64,000 bases of DNA from Camarhynchus parvulus. Its lineage: Eukaryota; Chordata; Aves; Passeriformes; Thraupidae. Where the stretch lies: contig NC_044599.1 in assembly GCF_901933205.1 (NCBI RefSeq), positions 2,763,841 to 2,827,840 on the forward strand, given 5' to 3'. The notes below the pieces were generated by a model. It saw only the letters and a program-made list of their open reading frames with translations, ran no database searches and was not told the origin of the DNA. Of this stretch, positions 36,184 to 46,759 are shown one piece after another (the stretch's first letter is position 1; the number at the start of each line of letters is the position of its first letter). Made by a program: the position numbers and the translations under genes.

Positions 36184-37429
36184 CCTTTTCTTTCAGCCCT
36201 TCCACCTTGGCTTCCAGCTCGGCTTTGGCCAAGAGAACTCTCTCTGTGTTCTGGAAATGCTTTGGGGATGGAAAGAGGAATTTGAGGAGGGAGAGCAGAC
36301 TCGGGGCTGCCCTCAGGGTCAGTGCCATGACCGTGCTCTGGCTCCTGGGATCTGGGGTCTCACTGGAGTTTGAGCAAACCCAGCTTCTGCTTGTACCTGT
36401 TTCCTGTGCTGCCTTGGGGAAAGAAGCCACCACAACCACCCAAACACCCGAACCAGATGGGGAAAGTTCAGCTGGTGAGTGCCTTGCTCACCTTCCTTAG
36501 GACAAGTAGCTCCTCCTGGGCATGTGTCTCCAGGCTCTGCTCGTCCCTGGACCTGTGTGGGAGAATGGGAGTTTTTGCTGGAGTTCAGCACAATTCCCTC
36601 ATTCTTTGAGTTCCTTCAGGCCACAAGTGAAACAAACGAAACTCTGATTTCTTTCCCTCTCCCCAGACATTGTTTTGGGATACCTTACTCTTGTTTTGTA
36701 GCCCGTGGGAAAACGAATGTGTTTTCAGAGAGGTTTCTGCTGCAGAACTGCTTTTATGTGACCTCAAATAGCTCCTGAACACTTGGAAATCTGAATTTCC
36801 GAGTCAGGAAGGAGGGAAAGAGAAAGTGGAAGAGGGATATTCTGCTTTGTCCATGTGTCTGTAAATGTGGATGTTACTTTCCGTACTCAGATCCTGGGAG
36901 ATCTTTCCATCTTCTTCACCTCCACCATGGGGATCTACTGGAGGAGAATCTATTTAATCTTCACCTACGAGTTTTCTGGGAACCATTTGCTACCCCAAAA
37001 AGTCCAGTGTTTCTGCCTGTTCACTAATTTAAAGCAACATTTTGAGCTCTGAAGTTGCATTTCTCTGTTTTTTACTCACATTTTCCTGTTGGTTTCCCAA
37101 TCCTGCTTTGCTGCTCTCAGGCCTGTTTGTAACTGGGCTCTGCTGCTGCTGAAGGCTTCCAGTTTCTCCCTCAAATTCCAGATAAACGCCCTGAGCACAG
37201 CCTTGATGCTGCTCTGTGACTCTGCAGGAAGCTCCACTTGGAAGGTCTCCAGCACCTTCTTCTGCTGCTCCAGGATCCAAACCTGAATCCCATAAAGGAA
37301 AATGGGAAATGGGATGAGGATTGTGACAATGGTGGTGAAGGGTCTGGAGGGCCCCCATGAGGAGCAGGTGAGGTAATTTGGTTTGTCTGGCTGGGGAAAA
37401 TGAAACTGAGGTGAGACTCCTCAGGGGCT

Positions 37430-37800
37430 GCAGCTTCATCCCGAGGGACAGCTCCAATCTCTGCTCTGGGGACCAGGGACAGGACCCAGGGAATGGCCAG
37501 AGCTGTGCCAGGGGAGAGTCAAGCTGGATATCAGGAAAAAGCTCTTCCCCAGAGGATGGTTCGGCTCTGAACTGGTTCCCCAGGGAATGGTCACAGCCCC
37601 AAGGCTGCCAGAGCTCCAGGAATGTTTGGACAATGCCCTTGGGCACGGGGTGGGATTTTGAGGAGCCTGTGCAGTGCCAGGGATTGGACTGGATGATCCC
37701 TGTGGGTTTTTTCCCAGGTATCCCATGGCAAAGTGCTGATGTCCTGGCAGTGGGATGTGTTCCTGCTCTTGGCACACCTGGCAGAGTTTCCCAATCCAGC
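37430..37800 (+). mobile_element. CR1 LINE fragment in psiA intron 1
   Basis: A plus-oriented CR1: 'ggccagagctgtgccagggg', 'ttgggcacggggtgggattt' and 'ggactggatgatccctgtgg'. It then has the unusual tail 'atggcaaagtgctgatgtcc' that it shares with the CR1 in psiA exon 4. Confidence 0.75.
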
Positions 37801-38269
37801 AGCTTTTGTTTGGGGGCACCCGTGTGGAAATGCACAAAAAAGCAAAGACATTCTCAAAACCAGCTCTGCAACAAATGTGGGCTGTGCAGAGAGGCCTGAG
37901 AGGGAGCTGGAGGGCAGATGGAACTGGTTTTAGCTTGTTCTCAGGCCCAGAGGTCAGAGCAGCAGTGCCTGGACACCAAGGCCTCGTAAATCCAAAGTCT
38001 GTCCCCTGACAGCTTGTGCAAGTTCCCTTGATGTCTTTTATGAGTTGTCCTGACAGGACTCTGTGCCCTTTCCATGCCCTCTCCATGCCCTGTCCATGCC
38101 CAACACCTTCCTTGGGCTCCAGACCCTTGGAACTGGAGCTGGGGGAGGTTCTCAGCTCACCTGGTGAGTGAGTGAAGCAAATTCATTGTTAAGGGTCTTG
38201 AGCTGCTCCTTCTCCTGGCACTTCACATTCTGCACACTGGGATGGAGCTCTGGGCAGAGCAGCGGCTCT

Positions 38270-38466
38270 GGGGCGGTGATGGGACAATGGTGATGGGGGT
38301 GATGGCGATGGTGGTGATGGTTCAGGGGGTGATGGTGATGGGGGTGGTGGTTCAGGGGGGTGATGGTGATGGGGGTGATGGTGATGGTGGTGATGGTTCA
38401 GGGGGTGATGGTTCAGGGGGTGATGGTGATGGTGGTGATGGTTCAGGGGGTGATGGTTCAGCCTTG
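38270..38466. repeat. GGTGATGGT minisatellite, first block
   Basis: Tandem variants of 'ggtgatggttcagggggtga' and 'tggtgatgggggtgat'. It begins directly where the psiA exon-1 homology stops and continues at 38975 after an interruption. Confidence 0.9.
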
Positions 38467-38473
38467 TGATGGC

Positions 38474-38970
38474 TGATCAAGTGTCTGATTGCTTGACCCA
38501 GACACTGCAACCTTCCCAGAGAGAGGTCCCACAGGAGACAATTTTCTAGGGGTGTCAGGCACCCTCAGCAAGGGGCAGCCAGCTCAGCTCTTAGCAGTAA
38601 TTTCAGCTCTTAGCAGTGATTTCAGCTCTGCCTGGTGAGGTGTCCCCAGGCCAGCACAGGGGCAAAGACACAGGAGCACCATGTGGTTATTCACAGAGTT
38701 CCTTTATTCCACCACCCTGCAAATGAGGCCAGGATGGCAGCTCCCTCTGAACAGGACAGAAGCAGAGGTCTAATGGGGAAAAGCAGGAGTGGTACAAACG
38801 GGGGAAAACCAATGGGTTACAAAGAATCTACATGGGGCTCCAAAGCATGCTGGGAACTCACCATGACCACGAGGATTTCTCAGTCCGGGAGGGTTGAGAT
38901 GATCTTACCACAGATCATTCAAGAGACATCTCCCCAAAGGAGAGGTCCGGCATGCCCATCTGTCTCCACA
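38474..38970 (-). mobile_element. Probable solo LTR splitting the GGTGATGGT minisatellite
   Basis: A non-repetitive 497-bp block between two halves of the same minisatellite. On the minus strand it runs TGTGGAGACAG...CTTGATCA and has GGAATAAAGG at about 38706. No clean target duplication is visible, so the limits are approximate. Confidence 0.4.
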
Positions 38971-38974
38971 GTTC

Positions 38975-39778
38975 AGGGTGTGATGGGGATGGGGGTGATG
39001 GTTCAGGGGGTGATGGTTCATGGTGTGATGGCTCACAGGCTGACGGTTCAGGGTGTGATGCTCACAGGCTGATGGCTCAGGGTGTGATGCTCACAGGCTG
39101 ATGGCTCACAGGCTGATGGTTCAGGGGTGATGGTGATGGGGGCGATGGTTCAGGATATGATGGCTCATAGGCTGATGGTGCAGGGTGTGATGATTCACGG
39201 GGTGATGGTGATGGGGGCGATGGTGCAGGGTGTGATGGTGATGGGGGTGATGGTGATGGGGATGATGGTGATGGGGGCGATGGTGATAGGGGTGATGGTG
39301 ATGGTGCAGGGTGTGATGGTGCAGAGTGTGATGGTGCCGGGTGTGATGGTGATGGGGGCGATGGTGCAGGGTGTGATGGTGCAGGGTGTGATGGTGATGG
39401 GGGCGATGGTGCAGGGTGTGATGGTGATGGGGTGATGGTGATGGGGGCGATGGTGATGGGGGCGATGGTGCAGGGTGTGATGGTGCCGGGTGTGATGGTG
39501 ATGGGGGCGATGGTGATGGGGGCGATGGTGCAGGGTGTGATGGTGCAGGGTGTGATGGTGATGGGGGTGATGGTGATGGGGGCGATGGTGCAGGGTGTGA
39601 TGGTGATGGGGTGATGGTGCAGGGTGTGATGGTGATGGGGGCGATGGTTCAGGATATGATGGCTCACAGGCTGATGGTTCAGGGTGTGATGGCTCACAGG
39701 GTGATGGTGATGGGGGCGATGGTTCAGGGTGTGATGGTGATGGGGGCGATGGTGATGGGGGCGATGGTGCAGGGCTAG
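38975..39778. repeat. GGTGATGGT minisatellite, second block (about 800 bp)
   Basis: A dense array of 'gatggtgatgggggcgatgg', 'tgcagggtgtgatgg' and 'gctcacaggctgatgg' variants. The minus-strand Pro/Ser/His frames and plus-strand Met/Gly/Val frames through it are artefacts. Confidence 0.95.
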
Positions 39779-39779
39779 G

Positions 39780-41389
39780 AGGCTCTGCCCAGCCTAGAAC
39801 CACAGTTGGCACCGCTGTAGCCAAACCCTGCTTTGGCTGCACCAAAACTGTGCCACATCTTGCAGGACAACTTCCACCGGCCTTTCTGGGCCCTGACCAT
39901 GAACCATCACAGTTTCTGCTGCTGGAGCAGCCCAGAGCACCCCAGGGACACAGGGCAGTGCTGAAACCACACCAGTTCCTGGGAAGAGCTATGGAGGCAG
40001 AGACAAAATTCCCTTCAGCACAGCCACAGCCGAGGCAGTAGCAGCAGCAGGACACGGTAAGTGCTGGGGCAGGGGTTGGTGCTGGAAGCAGATTCCTGGG
40101 TGCAGTTCCCTCTGCAGAGCACCTTTTCCTTTTATTTGTGTGGAACACAGGGTGAGGCTGCACAAAACTTCCACAAAATGCTTGTGATGTGAAGAATGGG
40201 GACCAATTAACATTTCTTGGCCTTGGCAGCCACAGCGGCACCTGGTCTGTCCTATTCAGGTTTGAGGAATGATTTAAAGTCACAGGGCCATAGTCAGGCC
40301 TTGTGTAAGGACAAAAAAAGTTATGGAATTTGGGTCTGGTGAATTATTTTCAGATGAAAATTCCCCTTTTTTACTGATTGGGTGAACTGAAATTGAGACT
40401 TCAAAGGTGTAAAATGCTTTTTATCCAAGGAGATCCTAATTTTTTGGTAGTCTCTCTGTTTTCAAGCTAGAAATTTGAAGGAAAGAGTGACTCAACCTGC
40501 TAGTTAATAAAACTCTCAGCAATAAATGGGAATTTACTGGGAATTAATGAAGTCTGGCTGGCAGGGTAAGGGTAAATGACCATTTTGTTGTTGATTCTAC
40601 CTAGAAAAAGATAGAATGCTGCATTTTAATGCCAGGAAACATCTGCAGGGCCAAATCTATTTCTCAAGGTGATTTTCCTGCAGGTTGCTGATCTGGGTGT
40701 TTTCCAACACATTCATTAATTTGAGGAAATTGCTGATTAATTTAAACTGAAGCCAATGCCTGGAACATGGTGGCTTTTTCTAGACACTCATTGGCCAAAT
40801 CCTTGGAAAAGCAGCATCTCCTCATCCCTCACTTGAAGGTTGGTCCCACCTGGTTTGGGGCAGGGCTTTCCCCTCTTACATTGTGCCCTTGTGGTGCTGG
40901 GATTGGGTTCTTCCTGATTCTCCTGCGTGCGTTGGATCCCTGGGAGGACCAGATGGTGTTGGAGTTATGTCCCTGCATTTTGTAGGAAAAAGATGGATGT
41001 TTCAGATGAAAGGTTGGGGTTTGTTCCATTTTTTTGTGTTTCTTTCCTCTTCCCTGTCCTGTGGTTGGTGGGATTAGAGCCACAATCCCCAGCTTTGTTG
41101 GAGGTATTTGGGAGCTCTTGGATGTTCTGGCTCCAGGGTTCTTGGACATCCTGAGGGGACCTGGGCAGGATAAGAGCCTGAGTTAACCTCATGGTTGTCC
41201 TCAATCCTTGTGTTGCTCCAGACTTTGGTTGTGTTTTGGGGCTCTCTGGCTGCAGCTCCTTTCTCCATGTTTCCTGTGGAAATTGGGAATTCCCTCTGCT
41301 TTGGATGAGCCGACCAACACAGCCAGGCCTGGGAGTGCTGTGGGGCAGGAATCTGAGGGAGGGGGAGTGGGAGGAGGGGTCTGCAGGGC
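39780..41389. other. Intergenic spacer, nothing recognised
   Basis: Ordinary single-copy-looking sequence with an AT-rich part at about 40310-40760. No keratin exon, RNA gene or mobile element was identified by eye. Confidence 0.4.
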
Positions 41390-42602
41390 TGTCCTGGTTT
41401 ACAAGACGGGTGTCTGCTAGGGCAGCAGAAAAGCCTCCCTTGGAATAGAGAATGTAAACCCCTCCCTCCAAATTATTATAATTTTGAAATTAGGGGGCTC
41501 TCAGGCGAAGATATGGGAATAGGAATAACAGTTCCTTACTAGGATGTATAACAAGGCAAACAAAACAACAACAACTATGGCATTAACAACAAGCAGAACC
41601 AGGGACCCGTAACTCCTCTCGACTGCAGGAGTGGTGCAGTTACCGCCACAGCCGGCAGGAATGAGCAAAACTCTGGGGCTGGTGGGGGAGATGTACCAGA
41701 AGTTTTGTGGGAGATGGAACTGTGGGGACATGGTGGAATGGCAGCAGGGTGCGAGTGTGAGTTACAGCGTGGAGGAACCCAGAGCGGTACCAAAGAAAAC
41801 AGCAGGGACGGGACAGCGGCAGCGCAGCTCCCAGCAGGGAGAGAGAGGTGGAGTTCAGGATTCTTGGGGCACACGAAGTTTGGGATTCCCGGGGCACACG
41901 AGGTTCAGGATTCCTGGTGTATACGAAGTTCGGGATTCCTGGGGCACATGAGGTTCAGGATTCCTGGGGCACGTGAGGTTCTGGATTCCTGGGGCACATG
42001 AACAGATCAATTCCCGGGACACACGAAGTTCTGGATTCCCAGGGCACACAAACAGATCAATTCCCAGGGCACATGAGGTTCAGGATTCCTGGGGCACACA
42101 AAGTTCAGGAGTCTTGGGGCACACGAGGTTCAGGATTCCTGGTGTACATGAAGTTCAGGATTCCTGGGGCACACGAGGTTCAGGATTCCCAGGGCACACG
42201 GACAGATGGTGATTGGTCCCTCAGGGCTAAGATCCAGTGGTGCCAGTGAATTCTTCTCACAGTAAGCGACAGCCTGGCTGCTCTCCTCCGATGCCAAAGA
42301 GCGAGAAAGCAGCTGCCCCCAATCCCATCGTTTTCACCTGCCCCCATTCTCTTGGTAGCTCTGTCTCCCCGTGAGAAACTCCCAAAACCCAGAGGAGTTT
42401 CCCCTCCCCACCATCTCAAGCACCCAGTCAAGGGTACTTCTTGGAAACTCAATGGGAAAAATTTTCACAAGTAACAAGGAAAGAAAAGGAAAGAAAAAAA
42501 CCCCAACCCCCAAGAAGAGGTCTGATATCAGAGGAGGAAGCGGCAGAGGGTGAAGTTGCAGCTTCTCCAATGCAGCAGGGATGTGTGTTGGAAATGTTGT
42601 CA
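41390..42602 (-). mobile_element. ERV LTR, family E, carrying an internal minisatellite
   Basis: The left end 'tgtcctggtttacaagacgg' is the complement of an LTR 3' terminus. It is followed by the conserved 'cccctccctccaaattatta' and 'ggctctcaggcgaaga' segments. Beyond the internal minisatellite (41852-42205), LTR-like sequence continues ('ctcccaaaacccagaggag') to about 42602. The right end is uncertain. Confidence 0.6.
41852..42205. repeat. 25-bp minisatellite inside an LTR
   Basis: About 14 copies of 'gttcaggattcctggggcac' plus 'acgag', with a variant unit 'aacagatcaattcccagggc' appearing three times. It expands the host LTR by about 350 bp. Confidence 0.9.
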
Positions 42603-42659
42603 AATAGACCCCAAAGAAACCCCATCCAAACCTGAAATGTTTTGACTGAGTTAAGCCAG

Positions 42660-42805
42660 ACAGAATTGTGGAATCATGGAATGGTTTGGGTTAGGAGGGA
42701 CTTTAAGGCTCATCCTGTTCCACCCCTGCCATGGGCACCTTCCACTATCCCAGGTTACTCCAAGCCCCATCCAAGCTGGCCTTGGACACTTCCAACGATG
42801 GGGAA
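42660..42805 (-). mobile_element. CR1 LINE 3' fragment
   Basis: A reverse CR1 tail: 'gaatcatggaatggtttggg', then 'ccacccctgccatgggcacc' and 'actccaagccccatcc'. It is close to the right end of LTR family E. Confidence 0.8.
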
Positions 42806-43875
42806 AGTTCCAGTTTACCTTGGCTGGGGCGGCAGAGGTGCCTGATGCAGCCATGGCTGAGTGTGTAGCTGCATAAAACTTCATCTTCATTCATGGGAGG
42901 TCTCCCACCTGGGGAAAACCCTGGGGGTTTAGGATCTTTCGACTGGAGAGGCATTTGGGTCCTCAAATGCCTGGATTAAATGTGGGAAGAGCTTTGGAAA
43001 ATGCTTTGGAAAGTGTCACACAGTGGGAGGTGGGGTCTCGGTGGGATTTGCTGCAGTTCCAGAGGTGATGGTCTCTGCTGTGTCCCCACTGATGTTACAA
43101 CTGGTGGTAGCTCAGTCACTGCCTGTACCAGACCCCTCAGTGCTCAGGTTACTGCGAGCCTGAGAGGTGCAGATCATCTGAATTCCATCAGCACTGCCTT
43201 TATTGTTCCCATGCTCTGTAAGAGGTTTGGAAAACCACAACTTGGGATTGCAATGGACACCTCAGTGTCCTGGATCACCCTTCCCTGGGCTTTGGTGGTT
43301 CCCTGTTCCAGAGATCACCTCCACAACTGCAGTCTTTGTGTCCAAGGAGCTGCTGTCATCCCAGTGGTTCCTCTCAGTTCCTCACGTCGAGGAGAGCAGA
43401 ACATGAGGAATGCAGACAGAGTGAGGAGATAAGTCACTGATCAAACCCTTGGTGGCATTTTGGGGCTGCAGTCCCAGATCTGGAGCTTTAAGGCCAAACC
43501 TTTGTTTCTGGGGACATGAGTGGCTCAGCAGCAGCAAGAAGTGGGCAGAGGATGTGTCACAGACAGGGAAACCCAGCAGGGGCTGTGAATATCGACCTTT
43601 AAAAAGCCTTTTTAATACAAATTTGGAAATCTGAAGAATGAAGGCCTTGGCATCTCTCTTCCTCATCAGGTTGGAACAGATTCCTTGGGATATTGCCCAA
43701 ATAGAGCAGGAGTAACGCCTTTGAAATGCAGAGCAATCGACTGACATACACATGGAACACCACAAATCTCTGGGATTTAGTGATGGGTTGTGGGAGCCCA
43801 ATTCCACAGAGCCCCTGAAGGGACATGGCGTGAGGAAGAGCAAAGGAAATCTGTTACCACGTTACAGAGGCTCTT

Positions 43876-43953
43876 CAGTGCCCTTGGAAGAGGCATTCCA
43901 CCTTGGCTTTCAGCTCGGCTTTGCTCACAGAGGCACAATCTGTGTGTCCACTT
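43876..43953 (-). pseudogene. Lone type II keratin exon-4 relic (psiC)
   Basis: About 70 nt homologous to keratin exon 4, reading HTDCASVSKAELKAKVECL and then a stop. The closest match in the window is psiA exon 4 (LLAKAELEAKVEGLK), and the preceding intron sequence (ccccaaa, minus strand) also resembles psiA. No other exon of this copy was found within several kilobases on either side. It is best read as the last trace of a paralogue of psiA. Confidence 0.6.
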
Positions 43954-45266
43954 AAAGGGTTTGGGGAATGAAAAAGAAAGGTGTTTAATGCTAGCAGATA
44001 ATGAGGTTGCAAATTCCCAGGGCTGCTCTCTTCAAGCCTTTCACTCCTCTCAGGAAGACGATGAATGTCACTGGACACAGAGAGGAGAAGGAAGGTTTGG
44101 GCCAGTTGAGGTTTCCAAATATCCTAAATGAACACACTCAGCTAAAGCTGATCCACTTAACGTGGGATTCTACTCTTTTTAATTAAAATCTCCCCAAAAG
44201 TTGACCTCTAGGTCCCTATAGAGAGGGACCTCCAGAGAGGGAGAGGCCTCACCGTCCTACTGCCAACACTGGCTGCTGTTCTCCCTAAAAGCCTGGAATA
44301 AATGTTGTATTTGGTTGAAAGAGCTGTGAGCCCAACAAACTCCTCCTCTGCACAGGTGTGGGGGGAGTTTGCTCCTCATACCTGCAGGAGGGAGGAAAAA
44401 ACATCACTTTGCTCCTCATTATTCAGCTGAAACACATGGTGGGATCCTTGGGATTGCCCTGGCCAGGGCCAGGAGTTGGACTTGATGATCAAGCTCAGGA
44501 TATTCCCTGATTAAACAGGAACATTAATCTAATCCTCCTCTCCCACCTCCAAATGCCCAACCCAGCAGCTGTTGATGGAAGTCACCCATGAGCACCTGGA
44601 GCAGATCCTGATCCCTGTGCAGCCTTTGCCATCCCAAAGATCCATGGAGTGACACCTCTCATCAGTGCAGGAGTGTCTTCCATGGGGAATTGCTGCCAGG
44701 AAAACCAGACCTGGGCATTCCTTTCTGCTGGAATTGTTGGGCAAATCCCTGTGAGTTTGGACTGTATATGTATTTATTTTTCAGTAAAAGAGGTGAGTTC
44801 AGAATGACAAAACTGCAGGAAAGGTGGGTAAATCTTTCCTGGAGACATGAAATAGGTGATTTTCAGTCCCATCCTTGCTGGAATATCAACAGGGCTCTGT
44901 GCCGTGGGTGGGAACACTTAATTTCTTTTGGCTGCAATGGGATAAGGCTTGGCCCTGGAAATCCCTCTTTCAGGGGTGTGTGATTTTCTTGGCATTCCCG
45001 TGGCCTGGGAACATGTTCTGCTCCATGGAGGAGCAGTTCCTGCACATAACCCCAAATGCCACTCAGTGTTTCAGGGTGAAGCTGTGTGGGAGCTCTGGGA
45101 GTTGAGCCCTTTCTTTGGGATCCAGCCTAAAAGGAGCTCAGAGGGTTCAGCATTTTCCTGGTTGGGCCCTGGGTGAGTTGGCATCTCCTGGGAAGTGGAA
45201 AAGCAAGGTTGGCTCATTGTCTCCGGGTGTTTAGTTGTAGAGCTGGGCTGATCCAGCCTGCAATGA
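43954..45266. other. Intergenic spacer with a CR1 tail
   Basis: A plus-oriented CR1 3' end lies at about 44455-44520 ('gagttggacttgatgatcaa'). Otherwise there is no recognised gene or repeat. Confidence 0.4.
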
Positions 45267-45271
45267 CTGAC

Positions 45272-45796
45272 TGTCACAACTAAAGGTCAAATGTCATGTA
45301 TATATGTTAAGAGAAGTTTTATAGACTTATGTTTTATCCCCCTTGCATTGTTATCAGGGGACAGCCTGGGTTTGGGACATTTGGGAGGGTTGGCTCATTA
45401 CCATGGCAACAGCTGACCTCCAATCAGGATTTAAGGAAGTGAACTCCACCACTGGACAGCGAAGAAGGAGTCCAGGAAGAGAACATTGGGTGGGGCTAAA
45501 GGGTTAAAAGGCAAAGCCTCCATTGTGTGGGTGAGCACATGGTGGGATCCTCTGCTGCCCCCGGCTCCATAATGTTTTCTTTATTAAGTCTTCTGTTGTA
45601 TTTTTGACTTGGGAGCTTCTCCAATCACATCCTTGGTAACTCCTGGCCTGGTGGCTCTACCAGCTGCTCCAGACAGGATGTAGATAAAGCCTGACTGCTT
45701 TCCTTCATCTGGAATGAGCTTTTCCAAAAGTTTAGCTTTTTTTATTAAAGGTTTAATAAACCTTTCTAAATTTTTGGAAGTGAGTAGCATCTCTCA
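45272..45796 (+). mobile_element. ERV LTR, family F (with an extra 140-bp segment)
   Basis: Opens TGTCACAACTAAAGG and ends near AGCATCTCTCACA, with AATAAA in 'aaaggtttaataaacctttc'. The opposite-arm copy (about 50165-50556) lacks 45607-45745. That segment reappears as a direct repeat at 46628-46757. Confidence 0.65.
45607..45745 (+). repeat. About 140-bp direct repeat, copy 1
   Basis: Starts 'cttgggagcttctccaatca' and ends 'ccaaaagttta'. It matches 46628-46757 apart from a few substitutions and a short indel. It is present inside the left-arm LTR and absent from the right-arm LTR. Confidence 0.8.
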
Positions 45797-45898
45797 CATC
45801 AGTCCTGCAGCTCCTCCCCAACTCTCTTCTACACCTCGGCTCAGGACAAACAAACAGTGAAACATTTGGGACAGAAAATGAATTTGTTTGACTTGCAG

Positions 45899-46555
45899 CA
45901 GCTGTCCCAGATGCAGACCCAGATCTCCAACACCTCGGTGGTGCTGTCCATGGACAACAGCCAGAAGCTGGACCTGGACAGCATCATCAGCGAGGTCAAG
46001 GCACAGTATGAGGACATCGCCAGCTGGAGCTGTGCTGAGGCTGAGTCCTGGTACCAGAGCAGGGTGAGGAGGTGCAAACAAGCAGGGAGATTTTTGTTTA
46101 GCATTTCCCAAAGGCTGAGTTATACTGGAGAGAGCAAGCAGCAAGGACAGGGGAGAAAGGTGTAAAATGAAGTGGATGTGGAGAGGAGTTCAGATAGTTC
46201 CTTGGAGATGTTTGGCAGTTGGACTTGATGATCTTAAAGGTCTTTTCCAGCCTTCCATGATTCTTCACAACTCTCTGGGAAAATGCTGCTTTGATAATGA
46301 GAGACGGAGGAGCAGAAGGACACAGAGGGAGGAAGCTCAAGGGGATGAGTGTGGCAAGTCCTGGTGAAGAGAGGATCAGAGCAGGGTCAGTCTCAGCCTG
46401 TCCCCCGTGTCACCTCCCTGCCCACCCAGTAGGAGGAGCTGCAGCTCTCAGCTGGCTGGCACGGGGGTGACCTCCAGAGCACCAGGGTGGGGATCTCAGA
46501 GATGAACCCCCTGGTCCAGCAGCTCCACTCAGACATGGACAGTGTGAAGGTGCAG
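45899..46555 (+). pseudogene. Inverted copy of psiB keratin exons 5 and 6
   Basis: Exon 5 copy 45899-46063 (165 nt; [20 protein letters not shown]...) and exon 6 copy 46430-46555 (126 nt; EELQLSAGWHGGDLQSTRVG...). Exon 6 begins with TAG where keratins have a Tyr codon, and its donor is GC. Both defects are shared with psiB, so this is a copy of an already damaged gene. No other exons accompany it. Confidence 0.85.
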
Positions 46556-46627
46556 GCACAGCAGGAACAGGACCTCCCCAAACGTGGGGCACTCCTGTCT
46601 CTTGGGCTGACCCGGCCCAAGCCTTCG

Positions 46628-46757
46628 CTTGGGAGCTTCTCCAATCACATCCTTGGTAACTCCTGGCCTGGTGGCTCTGCCAGCTGCTCCGCACAGGGGA
46701 TGTAGATAAAGCTTGACTGCTTTCCCTCATCTGGAATGAGCCTTTCCAAAAGTTTAC
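46628..46757 (+). repeat. About 140-bp direct repeat, copy 2
   Basis: The second copy of the segment at 45607-45745, located just beyond the inner end of the left arm. Confidence 0.8.
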
Positions 46758-46759
46758 CT

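Larger units (their letters stand above)
34491..38268 (-). pseudogene. Divergent type II keratin pseudogene psiA (exons 1-6 recognisable)
   Basis: A diverged keratin, tail-to-tail with KRT7. Exon 1 end 38268-38161 reads PSVQNVKCQEKEQLKTLNNE and has a GT donor. Exon 2 37282-37080 (203 nt) starts VWILEQQKKVLET and keeps the phase-2 GTGAGT donor. Exon 3 36552-36492 is exactly 61 nt. Exon 4 is split: 36250 to about 36184 (NTERVLLAKAELEAKVEGLK) and about 35363-35337 (QFLRTFYRE). Exon 5 35133-34984 is 150 nt, opens ELHWLQVPDTSV and ends AWQQNK. Exon 6, about 34588-34491, is shortened by about 28 nt with a frameshift. Exons 7-9 were not found. Exons 2, 3 and 5 keep splice sites and open frames, but the coil motifs are eroded. 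The exon-4 insertion and exon-6 frameshift make it non-coding. By position it could be a remnant of the group that includes the mammalian type II hair keratins. That is inference only. Confidence 0.8.
45268..46595 (+). repeat. Left arm of an inverted duplication (LTR plus keratin exons 5-6)
   Basis: Nearly identical by eye, in reverse complement, to 49368-50560. It contains an LTR (about 45272-45796), then the exon-5 copy, a CR1 tail (about 46195-46260) and the exon-6 copy. Outer and inner limits are where alignment by eye ends. The arms are separated by about 2.77 kb. Confidence 0.85.

Noticed and set aside
39195..40283. 362-codon minus-strand open frame rich in Pro, Ser and His
   Set aside because: It is produced by the GGTGATGGT minisatellite, and the unique flanks show no known domain.
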